From the NCBI GenBank assembly GCA_007922305.1, contig ML677365.1, positions 14,810,506 through 14,874,505 on the forward strand: a DNA stretch of 64,000 nucleotides. The letters run 5' to 3'. The DNA is from Dermatemys mawii (Eukaryota > Chordata > Testudines > Dermatemydidae). The translations under genes and the position numbers were made by a program. A model generated the notes under the pieces. It ran no database searches and had not been told where the DNA came from. It saw nothing but the letters and a program-made list of their open reading frames with translations. Positions 24,918-35,099 of this stretch are shown one piece after another; position 1 is the first letter of the stretch; every line of letters begins with the position of its first letter.

Positions 24918-25037
24918 TTGCCAGGTTCCATCTCACTGCCATCCAGTAAGAGGAAACTGAGGGAGGGTTGCAGACACCTTGCCCTTATGCCCTTATATGG
25001 GAACACAGGAAGGCACAGAGTATATACATGTAACTCT

Positions 25038-25204
25038 TGTCGGCAGCGGGCAGGATCGAACTGGGAACCTTAGTTCATGAGCCTCTACCCCAGCTGGCTG
25101 TTAGCGAAGGCTGTAGAGCAGACTCATTTTATCTCTCTCTTTAAGTGCTTTCAACGCCACTATAGGGGACAGAACACCACACTCAGTAGGTGCGTGGGTT
25201 ACAT
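25038..25204 (-). repeat. tRNA-like interspersed repeat, copy 1
   Basis: On the minus strand the unit ends with gttcgatcctgcccgctgcc, a B-box-like block. The A-box side is damaged here. It shares actcattttatctctctct, ttaagtg and gggacagaacacc with copy 2, in the same order. Confidence 0.7.
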
Positions 25205-25295
25205 AGTTCCCCTAGCTGAGGAAGCACGTTCCGAGCTTCAGTGTCTTCCCAGTCAAACTCCCGGATGAGCCCCCATTTGCAACGCTGACAGACCC

Positions 25296-25460
25296 TGGTC
25301 GACGGTGGGCAGGATCGAACTGGGGACCCCAGTGCATGAGCTTCTACTGCATGAGCTAAAAGCCAACTGGCTGTTAAGCTAAGGCTGTAAAGCACTCATT
25401 TTATCTCTCTTTTTAAGTGGTCTCAGTGCCACTGGATGGGACAGAACACCCACCCACTTT
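25296..25460 (-). repeat. tRNA-like interspersed repeat, copy 2
   Basis: The minus strand reads tagctcatgcagtagaagct, an A-box-like block, and then cagttcgatcctgcccacc, a B-box-like block, at tRNA-like spacing. It is therefore a tRNA-derived SINE or tRNA pseudogene. It is a direct repeat of the unit at 25038, about 90 bp away, so the pair may be a tandem duplication. Confidence 0.75.
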
Positions 25461-26744
25461 AAAAATGCATGTGGATGACATAAGCAGCCCCAACAGACAC
25501 TAGTATTCAAAAAACCTCCAGTCTTGCATGCATGAGGGATATGCACAACTACAGTGGGCATTACACTGATGTGCTCAGTGGAGAACCTATGTTACTATGG
25601 GGCTAAATTTTTTTAAGTGGTACACGTGGAATTTTGCCCACAAAATCTGTTAACTGTAATGGGATTTAGGCAGCAGACTTGTTGCACATTGCTTTGAAAT
25701 GTTTAAGGTTTGCAATTTGCAGGTTTTCACATGGACTGAACGGAATCCTCAAGAAAGTGCATGATAACACTGTTTTGATCTTTGATGAGACCTCAGGCCA
25801 AGCTTAGGTGATTTCTTCAATTTAGTTCTTAAGCTTCATATAATTTAAGGGAGTTGAAACTTGCCTGTCTAGAGGGCAAAGAAATTGGCAGAACACCTAA
25901 ATGATCTCACTAACACTGTGCAGAATAATGATATCATATTTCGGTGGGAGATTAACCTGATCCATAAGGTAATGCATACTGGTGCATAATTCAATTCTTA
26001 AAACAGAAACTGTTCCATTACAGTTATAACAATAACAAAATAAAATGTAATACCTCTCACTGACTTGGAAAGGAGGGGGACATTTTATTTAATTAATATA
26101 ATTTGCAATACTATTTCAAAGGTGAATAATAAGCAGATCTGAATGAGACAGCAGATTGCAGAAAGAGGTGAAAAGTAAGAATTAAAAATATTAATGAATT
26201 CACAGTTGAATAAATATCTATATAGAAATGCAGGGAATAAGGAAAATAATAAAGGTAGATTACAGTAAAGAGTACAAAATTGCTAATAATGTATTTTGGG
26301 GAACAATAGGTCTACTGAATAATGAAAGAGCAATTCAGTTGGCAGATGCATGAACACTACTAGGGTATACCGCCACACTCCAGCTGAACAGAGGGAGGCA
26401 GACAGTGCTCCTGAAGAAGAGATCCATGAACTCGGGCAATAGGATTGGATTACACTTATCAGCCTCCCACAGCAAGAAGATGGAAAACCAGAACCGCAGT
26501 GGTTTGCTTAGTTTATGACACAGTGGAAAAGCCTTCACTGATAGATGGTAGGAAACAGTGTTTGATTAATTTTAAATTAGCAATGGGTTCAAGCTGTAAA
26601 ATTCACCTCCCATTGACTTCATTAAGCCCATATTGTTTGTTCTATGCACAATTTTTACAAACAGCAGTTTCTAAAATACTGAATAAACTTTATAACCACA
26701 ACATTCTCTTTTGTTAATGAAAGTAGGAATTCCCAATAACCAAC
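25461..26744. other. Intron next to the exon at 26745; no gene seen
   Basis: Intronic AT-rich DNA up to the donor of the last VPS13B exon. No recognisable repeat or exon was found. Confidence 0.6.
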
Positions 26745-26929
26745 CTGAAGAACATCTCCAAGGTCTGCAGTGCTAATATCCGGATCTTCAGTTGTATTAA
26801 AGGGAACAGGAGTTATTCTTACAAGGGTAAGCACTCTGGGTTCTGGATATCTCCATAACATTATTCCTGGACTATCCTCAGTTTCATTGTAAAACACAAC
26901 TTCATAGGCACTTGGCAGTTTCTGTGCTT
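26745..26929 (-). CDS. VPS13B: VPS13B internal exon (fourth of four in window)
   Basis: This internal coding exon has 185 nt: 2 nt completing a split codon, then 61 codons. It belongs to VPS13B, a very large Golgi-associated bridge-like lipid transfer protein (about 4,000 residues in human) whose loss causes Cohen syndrome. It encodes a highly conserved block containing YNETED, LWRYPEPRVLTLVRITPVPF and STADLGDVLQ, which I recognise from the mammalian protein. The acceptor reads gacag|AAG and the donor CAG|GTTGGT; the exon leaves in phase 0. The incoming phase fits the exon at 27245-27452, only 315 bp upstream in the gene. It is the best conserved of the four exons. The next exon is not in the window, so the following intron exceeds 26.7 kb. 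Orthology rests on remembered family sequence, not on an alignment. Confidence 0.9.
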
Positions 26930-27244
26930 CTGTCAAATGAAAGAAAGCTATAATCTGTTATATAATTTTTCAAAAGGAACAAGTTGGTTTATGACACAAA
27001 AGTATTTAAAATCTAATTTCTTAGGATCAAAAGGAGAGAAAATAAAAAAGCAATTTCCCTGACTTTTAAAAGATTGTAGCTAAATGGAAAAAATCAAAAA
27101 GACATTGATGCAACAGATGTTTTCTTCAATTGCTTTACTAAGAAAGGTAAAGAACTTCATAATAGGTCATTGATCTTGAAAAGGTTACCATTGTATTTAC
27201 TTTGTAATTAAAATAAATAATAATCTTAATAATATTCTTCCTAC

Positions 27245-27452
27245 CTGCATCTTGTATGTACTGGAACAGACCTGTTCTCAGATCATCTGAGGTATGCTCA
27301 GTTTTTGAGGTCTGACTCCTTTCCATAGGAGACCGAATCTGGTATGTTTGATCAGAGATCAGCGTCTCTCTCTTGCCTTGTTCAGTAAGGTACCCTTGCA
27401 GAAGTTCATGGAGAAGAACTAAACAATTCAAATGTTCTTGACCCCAAAAGAC
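27245..27452 (-). CDS. VPS13B: VPS13B internal exon (third of four)
   Basis: This exon has 208 nt: 69 codons plus the first base of a split codon. It starts in phase 0 with the conserved block VFWGQEHLNCLVLLHELL and ends with SSDDLRTGLFQ-like residues followed by YIQDA. The middle (about residues 25-50 of the exon) is a less conserved, charged and Ser/Thr-rich linker. The acceptor is aataag|GTC, an AAG rather than the usual CAG, preceded by a weak mixed T/C tract. The donor is GCAG|GTAGGA. The frame joins both neighbours without a stop. In VPS13-family proteins such segments form part of the long hydrophobic groove that carries lipids between membranes; assigning that role to this exon is by family analogy. 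Confidence 0.9.
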
Positions 27453-28150
27453 CTTATTAAAAAAATAAAGAAAAGAAAAAAACAAAACAGATGACAAAAA
27501 TGTTGCTTTAAAATATGTAATTACTTTAAACAAAATAACAAAATACGTAAATAAATCAATAAATAAAAATTAAAAAAATCTACATTTTTTTTTTTGCTGC
27601 TACGCTTCATATACCCAACTTTCTGCAAAACTGCAAAATGGGAAAAAGATTCTAGCATGCCACTTGAAAAATTCAGCTTTTACTCCAGTCTAAGATACAC
27701 ATTTATTTTTATTATATATTTAGTTCCCTAAGCATACTATGCATTTCACATATATATAAAATAGGCACTGATTTGAAGTGTTTAGAATCTAAAGGCATGC
27801 TCTGCACTTACTGTTAGGCATATTGCTTAGAGCTGGGAGTAGTCCTCCAAGTTAGGTTTTAGGATAAGCTTATGAGGAAAGTAATTGTAACTTTTCAGTT
27901 GTTCAGAGCAGTGTTATAAAATGGAGACACTTAGGATTGTTTGTTAAACATTAGGGCTAGTTCATTGAAATTGTTTTCAAGTGATATGTATGTTTGGCAA
28001 TAAGTTTCCATGGTAGATCTTTTAGTTAGTGTTTTTATGGGTTTTCTTTCTTTCATTTATACTTTTTCATTATATTTAAAATTGATGGATAAGGGAAGGA
28101 AATTAGGAAGGAACAGTGCAGAGAAAAAGATGAACCCCCCTTATATATAT

Positions 28151-30447
28151 TTAGTGTTCCATATTTTCAGTTTTTATTTGTAAAAAAAAAAAATTCTGGG
28201 AATTTTTCAGTGTTTATTTTCCAAACATTAAAACTGATATGAAATATGGTTAAAATTTTTAAAAAACCCTGGAAAAAAGAAAAACAAAAAACGTTCATAA
28301 TATACACATTTTACTGAAGTATAATTTAAAGATTTTTTTTTTTATGTACAAAGCTGTTTTTTGTCTTTCAGAGTTAGTAGTTTTTCCAGAAATCCTGGTT
28401 TGTGTTCACTTTCATAATTTCCTTCAAAGTATTCCCACTCATGTTGAGCCTCCTGCTGTCTTGAAGGTAGTCCAACTTTGAAAATAAGCAATCTGCATCA
28501 ATAGATCCAGGGGGTACACTCAAAGTTTGCCATGTCACTTTGCTGAAGTTGGGAAGTGCATTTTGATGACTGTTCTAAAAAGCTAGCACATCCAATTTCA
28601 CATCTTCAGGATTAGGTGTGTTCACGTAAGTAGTAAGTTCCCCTTTCACATTTGAAATTTCATTTTTAGTGACAAATGGTTGAATCACTCTGGCATAATG
28701 GTCATAGTTTGCTGCAAAATTCACTTTGGGAAAGAGGTGTGCAACACCTGGATGACATTGCAAAAAGAATCTTCAGCATCAAATACTTTGGGCTTCAGAT
28801 TACAGGCTATGGTCATTGCTGAACATTGTGTTGAAGGTTTTGAAAACTTCTTTGATTTTCTTGTGTTCTGGAGTTGGAAGGATATTCAGAAACAGATGGG
28901 TTTTCTCACAGTATGTGTCTCCTGCAGCTTTTGTGCTCAGTTCAGCTGAGATTTCGGTTGTCATAATTGGGTAAATGTCTGTATTGGCAAATGTGCTGGC
29001 ACTTGTTGGAGAAAACTCCAGTGCTTTCTGTGTGTCTCACAGCGATCCCAAGTTTTCAACAATGAAGATTACCACAGTGTGTAGAATCAGCAGTCATTTT
29101 GGTTATTTGCCAGTCTCTTTAGAGTTTCTACTTTAGAACCAATCAACTCAAGGTGATCTAGTAGACGCATTACCAAAGTCCACACATTATTTACATGACA
29201 GACAGCAAAGTATAAGCTCATCCACCGATGTGGAGCAACAGGGGTAGGTAACAGAGGCAGTCGGCTCTGCACTTGTCTTGCACTGTGTAAAACAAAGCCT
29301 TCAACTTGTTCACATGCTTGAAAACAGCCACAAATCCACTGATGCAAGATTTCATGTCTTTCATTTCTTCTGTAACAGAAGCTATTGGTGCAACATTAAT
29401 CGGATGAGCAAGACAGGTGATACGTAGCAGCTCCCGTTTCTGATTGAGTTTAATCTCCTGTGCAAATTTAGCCATGTAGGAAGCAGAATCTGTGTTAGTT
29501 GTGGCCACATTTTTCCAAAGTAGTTGGTGCATCTCAAACATGTCAGTTATTGCTATCTCAACGAAACAGCTATCAGCAGAGCAGATGAATGTCACATCAG
29601 AACAAAATAATGCAGGTTTATTTGCTTTGAAATAACAATATGAAAACAAAAGGCCAAGAATTGGATGGTCCAAAACATCAAGAGACTCATCAAAAATCAG
29701 ACTAGACACATTTCAATCAATTCGTTCCATCAGTTTAGATACTAAAGCATCATTTTCTTTCAGATACTTACAAGTGAGATTGTCTGCATTAGGAAGGGTT
29801 TTTGCTGCTGGACAGTGTCACCAATAGTTCCCTCTGCAATCATCAACAGCTGTCTGGCCAAACAAAGAGCACCCACGAATGAATTGACACAATCGTGCTG
29901 TGTCCTCTCCTTCATTCAAGCCTCTGGGAAAGTGCTTGATACTGATTTTTTTTTCCCCAAAACTCACACTCTTCCTTAAACTTCTTGCTTGTGTGCTTGC
30001 TTTCAATGTGCTCCTTTATTCAGTCAGCATGAGAACTGACTTCAATGCTGCAGTACTTGCAACGCAATGAATCATCTTCACGTCTGTCTTTACTCTTCTT
30101 GAAAATTTCTAAGCACTGATTTTCTTGTTGGTATGCAGACATAAATTTGCATTTTCGCCCCGTTTACCTTTTTTTTTTTTAACCATCTATCTATGATATT
30201 AACGTTGATTGATTTTCCTCCACTGTGTATATCCTGTGTTTTACTCTGCAGAACTGCTTCAATCTTAGAGCTGCAGGATTCAATAATCACATAAAATGTT
30301 AGTGTTTAATTAAAATAAGTGCCTGAAAAAAATATTGAATGGATTGATAAACAGGTGTAAGTCTGTAAAAACAGAACTCCTTTAATTACAAAAACTGGTA
30401 ATTTATTGGTGAAAACTGGTAAAAACTGAAAATGCGGAACAGCGTGC
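28151..30447 (-). mobile_element. hAT transposon with decayed transposase
   Basis: The termini are inverted: left gtgttccatattttcag followed by ttttta (28154-28176), and right, read inward, ctgttccgcattttcag followed by ttttta (30421-30443). Between them lies a minus-strand hAT transposase pseudogene. A clear 8-bp target duplication was not found, perhaps because the left end lies in a TA-rich run. Confidence 0.8.
28390..30290 (-). pseudogene. hAT transposase (BED-finger, CGGBP1-like) pseudogene
   Basis: In coding order, a BED-type zinc finger lies at about 30000-30075 (C-x2-C in LRCKYC, then H-x4-H in HIESKH, with a stop codon between). Then come a QFIRGCSLFGQ-like region (about 29870) and the catalytic-core frame 29218-29709, which has FDESLDVLDHP, a TTNTDSASYM segment and CLAHPINVA. 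The C-terminal dimerisation region follows at 28380-28570 (PPGSIDADCLFSKLDYLQDS). Several stops and frameshifts break the frame. The family moves hAT elements and makes 8-bp target duplications; this copy cannot be active as read. Confidence 0.8.
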
Positions 30448-31518
30448 CTTAAAGAGATGTCAGTGAAGAGAGATTACTTTATATGTATATATCTATTATT
30501 TTATTTATTTAGATTTATGCAAACACACAAGAAATGCTTTCCCATAGTCTGCAGCCATACGTGACATATCTTAAAAACACATCACAAATTATACCCTAAA
30601 AGTTCAGTAGTAAAATTTAGTATAACTCACTGCCAGCAAACTGGGCAACTTTAAAGCTCAAATTCCCTTCACCCTCTAACAATTATCCATCAAGCCTGGA
30701 AGACAATCAGATTCAGGCTATTTTGGGCCGGGGGAGGTGCGGATTCTGAATCATGCAGTTATTGACACAGTAGTCCCTCATTATCCTACAGTTCATGGGC
30801 ATGTGCGGATTAAAAATGTCTAATAAACTTAACACAGAAGATAAAGAATAGCAGCATAAAGTAAATTTCACAAAATTTCTTATGAGAGAAAGACGTGGAT
30901 ATGTTGCCCAAGCAAGAAACCACATAACAGTTATGAGTATCTTATTCCTGGTATTGGTTTCTTTGGAAAGTAATCCAGTTCTCTTCTCACCCATAAAACC
31001 ATCCAAAGAGAGAGCAGTGTGGCAGAACAGTAATGGAAAAAAAACAGAAGAAGAAGGTGGGAGTGACATCATGAGAAAAGAAAGAAGAGAAGTGTAGAGA
31101 AAACAGGCAGGATTAGTGAAAATGAGAGAACATGGGGGAAACAGATATAGTACGGCAAAAATAGGTGGTGAAAGAATAGTAAAAACCCTAGACCCAAATC
31201 CTTGTCCTCCCATCTCCTTGCTCTTTCTCTCATCCTCTCCCTAGGGAAGAAGCAGTATGTGTATAGTGCAGTGTTTTATTTTGGTAGGGGTCTTGTTTGC
31301 TTTTAAATGTACATGCTACCATGTGTTTTAATTGAGATTCTGACTTAAATCCAATCTTTGCAGCTCAGGACTCTCTTTATAATGGACTCACAAGGATAAA
31401 TATACTTTAAGTTTATTTTAAATATAAAAATGTTGAGATGCTCAGATACTATGGCATCAGTACCTTAGAAAGGCAGACATACCATGTTATAAGTGTGAAG
31501 TAGCCTAGAATTATTGTT
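30448..31518. other. Intron; pyrimidine-rich open frame without domain
   Basis: This stretch includes a 166-codon minus-strand open frame (30713-31213). It is hydrophobic and low in complexity because the plus strand is purine-rich. No family was recognised and there is no gene support. Confidence 0.5.
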
Positions 31519-31522
31519 TACC

Positions 31523-32262
31523 TGTAAGGGGTTAAGCTAAAGGTAACCTGAGAGGTGGACAACTGACCAATAAGAAATTCCTTAGGAGACAAAGGATTTT
31601 AAATTTTAGGGGTTTTTTGGGTCTCTCTTTGTTCACCTTGGCTATGGGATAAACACAGCTATGTCTTTTACTGTAACTATAAGATTTTATTAAGTACTGT
31701 AGTTAGTAAGTTTACCTTCTTTTTATTACTTAAAGGGTTTTTAGTGGTAAGTGTTGGCTGGGTGCTTTTTAAAATTGTAAAATTTAGCAAAAATATCAAC
31801 AGTGAAAGAAAGTTGCCTTGGGGCAAAAGGTTTGGTTTTTAAATCCTTTTGTTAATTATGGTAGATGCTGTTTTATTAATGGTTATAAGGGATTTCTTTC
31901 TTTCTTTTTTTCTTTTATTAAAATCTTTTTTAAAAAAAGCTAACTGTTTTTTATTGTGTAAAATTCTGGTTTTAAATTGGGCACGTCTCGCAGAAGCAGG
32001 CGAGGTTTGTTTTTTTTCTCTCAAGCTTTTCAGGGAAGGAAAAAGTTTGGGGGGTTAGTGAAAAGGGAAAGAAGGGTCCCAAACTACCCTAAACCTAGTT
32101 TGGTGCTGGCAGTGTACCAGGTCCAAATACAAAAAAAGTTGTGTTTTGGGAAAAAACATTTTAACCCAAGCTGGTAAAATAAGCTTGGCGGGGGATCTTT
32201 TTTTTTTATGCGGGTCCCCACATTTGTACCCTAAAGTTTAAAGTGGGAAGGCAATTCTGACA
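31523..32262 (+). repeat. 5' LTR of the gypsy element (740 bp)
   Basis: It begins TGTAAGGGG and ends ...TCTGACA (TG...CA). It is followed at 32263 by TGGTTGGCAGTGG, the likely primer-binding site. It includes AT-rich promoter-like segments such as ttaaattttagg and a G-rich tract. The matching 3' LTR survives only as its last 18 bp. Confidence 0.85.
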
Positions 32263-32764
32263 TGGTTGGCAGTGGTGGGATGAAATTTTGTGAATCTAAA
32301 AAACAGAATTTTGCAAAAAGCAGTTTTTCTCTAAGGTGAGACCTCTCAGCAAGTACAAAGCAGGTAGTGGTGTTAAGTTAAACACCACAGGGGTCACTCT
32401 GGTAAAACTTGTTCTGTGGGTTCTGAAGCTGTAGATAGCTCCACGCTTTGTCTTTTTCAGCTGCCTGAGGGCAGGGAGATGAAGGTTTTTGGGGTTTTTT
32501 TTTGAGAGGGTTTTCTCCTGCTGGATAGCAGAGAGTAGCCCAGGTTTGCAGTTAAGAGTCAATAGGCTCGTTAAGTGCTAGGCAACCATCCCAGGGGTCC
32601 CTGGGGTGGGGTGGGGAGAATTGGTCAATTCAGTTTTCTGAGAATCAGTGTAGGGGGTCTTTCTCCCTCTGCTGGTAGGATTAAAACCCTGCTGAGAATT
32701 TCCAAGTGATATAAAAATATTTTGTTTAATTTTCAGTTAGTAAGTTAAACACAGAAAGATTAAA

Positions 32765-33694
32765 ATGACAGGTGGTAAGGGCCAAAAGGATTTAGAATTA
32801 GCCAAATTCCAAGCTGAGGAGAGACAAAGAGAACATCAAAGGCTGATGGAAAGAGAGGAAGCAGCCCAAAAGAAAGAGGAAGCCGCCCAAAGAAGGGCTA
32901 TGGAAGCCCAGATTGAGAGACAGAAGCATGAACTGGCTGTTTTGGAGCTGCAGAGACAATTTCCTCCAGCTGCTGACTCCACTTCCCCAAAAATCCACAA
33001 ATGGGAGCGACTGTGCCCACAGTATGATAAGTCCAACAACATTGCCGAATATTTCATCACCTTTAAGAGACTGTGCCTTCTACATAAAATCCCTGAAGAT
33101 CAAAAGATGACCACATTGATAGCAAAATTGACTGGCCAAACTCTGGACATCTTCAATAAGATGCCTATTGAGGATGCTTCAAACTATGGTAAATTTAAGG
33201 ATTTGGTTTTAAAACAATTTCAAGTTACACCTAACACTTACAAAGTAAAATTTAGAGCCCTTAAGAAAGGGGCTGGACTAAGTCATCTGGCTTACGTAAA
33301 CCAAATAAAGAATCTGTTAAATAAATGGGTCAAAGGAAGGGGTGTAACTACCTTTAAAGGAGTATGTAATTTAGTTCTACAGGAGCAGTTCCTGACTATA
33401 ACCAGTAATAAGGTAAAACAGTGCTTATGGGATAAAAAAATGAACTCAGCAAAAAGTCTTGCTTCTTATGCGAATCAATATAAGCAGTCCCAGATTGCCA
33501 GAGAGGCGGGGAAAATCGGGACACGAGGGGGGGAGGTGGCAGAAAAACAACAACCTAATAGCGGTTGGAGTGGGTCCCAAAAGGGGCAACCCGGGACCAC
33601 ATTCTATCAGAGGGGGCAGCCCCAGACCCCACCTACCTCCCAAGAAAAACCCCAAACACCTCACCATTCCACACCACCAGTCCACAGCAACTAA
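32765..33694 (+). pseudogene. Gmr1-like gypsy gag (309 codons, SCAN-related)
   Basis: This is a long open frame. It starts with a basic coiled-coil (about residues 15-65, rich in Glu, Gln, Arg and Lys). A capsid-like domain follows from about 85 to 235, with IAEYFITFKRLC, WDIFNKMP-like and FKDLVLKQFQ segments. A Gln/Pro-rich tail ends it. The capsid resembles the SCAN domain, which is held to derive from Gmr1-like gag. The zinc knuckle (C-x2-C-x4-H-x4-C, about 33727-33775, CFKCHKLGH) lies just downstream in another frame, so gag is frameshifted near its C-terminus. The product would be a capsid protein lacking its RNA-binding end. Confidence 0.8.
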
Positions 33695-33726
33695 CCTCGC
33701 ACCAGTGACCAGTCAGCTGGGCAATG

Positions 33727-33780
33727 TTTTAAATGTCATAAGCTGGGGCATATTAAGGTCAACTGCCCCAAGAACACCAA
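33727..33780 (+). pseudogene. Gag CCHC zinc knuckle, out of frame
   Basis: The reading CFKCHKLGHIKVNC gives C-x2-C-x4-H-x4-C, the retroviral-type zinc knuckle. It is displaced from the main gag frame, which shows a small indel between 33690 and 33725. Confidence 0.75.
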
Positions 33781-33915
33781 CCGAACGCTGTGCATTACCC
33801 CAAAGTCACTCCCAAGGTCCTCGGGCCCAGATACCTCCCAGATACCCTCAGAGCGAAGGAAACTGTGAAAGTGGGCAAAAAAAAGGTCACAGCGTGAAGG
33901 GACACTGAAGCTCAG

Positions 33916-34965
33916 ATGTCACTTATCCACCAATCCTTAGTGGACCCCAAGTTAATCAACCCAAAGGTTAAAGTGACAATTCAACCCTTCAAGTCAAACT
34001 CTTTCAACTTACCTACAGCCAATCTACCTGTCCAGTACAAGGGCTGGTCAGGAAGGTGGACTTTTGCAGTCTACGATGATTATCCCATTCCCATGCTGCT
34101 GGGGGATAATCTAGCCAATCATGTAAAGCTAGCCAAGAGGGTGGGAATGGTCACCCGCAGCCAGGCTAAGCAAGCTTGCACCCCTATCCCTGTTCATAAG
34201 CCTTCCACCAGGGGCCCAACTGGGTTACTAAAAACCCCAACGACGATGGTGAAGCCGGATTCCCTACCAATGACTGAAACAGCCGTGAAGGATCCAGTCC
34301 CAGAGACCGAGCCCAAGCCAGTCTCCGAACCGAAACTGGCAAAGCAACCAACACCTAAACCATTGCCAGCGCTAAGCCCAGCACTTGCAACCCCATCTAC
34401 CACTCCAACACCAAAGGGCAACCTCGAGCCGGCACCAACAGCAGCAGCTACACTAACCCAAAAGGCTCAGCCAAAGCCTGAAATGCAACCAGGTGCACCA
34501 GCGGAGAGCGGTCCACCACCAAAAAAAACAACCCCATCACCTCCATCACTTCCCGAGGAACCCAACCCAAGTCCACAACCCAGTGAGGAACTAATATCTC
34601 CGGCAACAAAAAAACAGTTCCAGGCCAAACAGAAAGCAAACAAAAGCCTCCAAAAAGCTTGGACGGCGGCACGGGGCAACCCACCGCCTCTCAGCTCTAC
34701 CAATCAATCCCGGTTTGTGGTCAAAAATAAACTTTTATACAAGAAAACTCTTTCTAGGGGACACCGGAAAGACTGGCAGCCTCAAAAACAGTTGGTAGTT
34801 CCAGCTAAGTACCAGGTAAAGCTCCTCAGCTTAGCCCATAATCACCCTAGTGGGCATGCTGGGGTAAACAAAACCAAAAACTGTGTGGGAAAGTCATTCC
34901 ACGGGGGGGGATGGGCAAAAACATTGCTAATTATGTCCGGTCTTGTAAGGTGTGCCAAAAAGTAA
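33916..34965 (+). pseudogene. Gypsy pol remnant: protease end, spacer, integrase zinc-binding start
   Basis: A 349-codon frame. Near its start is the end of an aspartic protease-like region (PMLLGDNLANHV, about residues 54-66), but the catalytic Asp motif is missing. A Pro/Thr/Lys-rich spacer follows (about 90-230). Then comes SLQKAWTAARG and the first half of an integrase HHCC domain (LLSLAHNHPSGHAG, about 300-315). A frameshift at about 34895-34915 moves the second half (YVRSCKVCQKV) into another frame. The DDE core is absent. Pol enzymes of this element are not functional. Confidence 0.8.
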
Positions 34966-35077
34966 AAAAAGCCCAAAACCAGGTAAAGGCCCCTCTCCAG
35001 CCACTCCCCATAATTAAGGTTCCATTTCAGCAAGTAGCTGTAAATATTCTGAGTCCTTTCCCAAAAAAAAACACCCT
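34911..35077 (+). pseudogene. Integrase HHCC second half, frameshifted
   Basis: The frame carries YVRSCKVCQKVKKAQ, the C-x2-C pair of the integrase zinc-binding domain. A VPFQQVAVNILSPFPKK segment follows, normally the lead-in to the catalytic core. It ends at the deletion junction, where the LTR end begins. Confidence 0.8.
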
Positions 35078-35099
35078 GGGAAGGCAATCCTGACATACC

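Larger units (their letters stand above)
21655..24950 (-). mobile_element. Broken retroelement, possibly DIRS/tyrosine-recombinase type, interrupted by a DNA transposon
   Basis: On the minus strand, 24917 to about 23220 carries gag-like remnants. They include a CPSCGG motif near 24720 (frame 24573-24917), a proline-rich middle (24256-24576) and an LAPDSFKVFQELI segment at 23510-23740. These resemble gag proteins of turtle DIRS-like elements. A non-coding part (21655-22212 and 23260-23420) carries the phrase gtattccactg twice. A separate DNA element interrupts it at 22213-23259. No reverse transcriptase or recombinase was found, so the class is inferred. Confidence 0.45.
31523..35095 (+). mobile_element. 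Gmr1-like Ty3/gypsy retrotransposon, truncated at its 3' part
   Basis: The element is flanked by a 4-bp target duplication, tacc, at 31519-31522 and 35096-35099. A 5' LTR (31523-32262) is followed by a TGG-starting primer-binding region, then gag, a zinc knuckle, a protease remnant and an integrase zinc-binding region. The last 18 bp (gggaaggcaatcctgaca) match the LTR end at 32245-32262. So the sequence from mid-integrase to nearly the end of the 3' LTR has been lost. Integrase follows protease with no reverse transcriptase between them, the order known for Gmr1-like elements. Confidence 0.9.

Noticed and set aside
30713..31213. 166-codon minus-strand hydrophobic frame
   Set aside because: The plus strand is purine-rich, so the minus strand reads as Leu/Ser/Phe/Pro by composition; no family resemblance was seen.
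34194..34703. Glycine/valine-rich minus-strand frames over the gypsy pol spacer
   Set aside because: They are antisense shadows of the Pro/Thr-rich spacer encoded on the plus strand.
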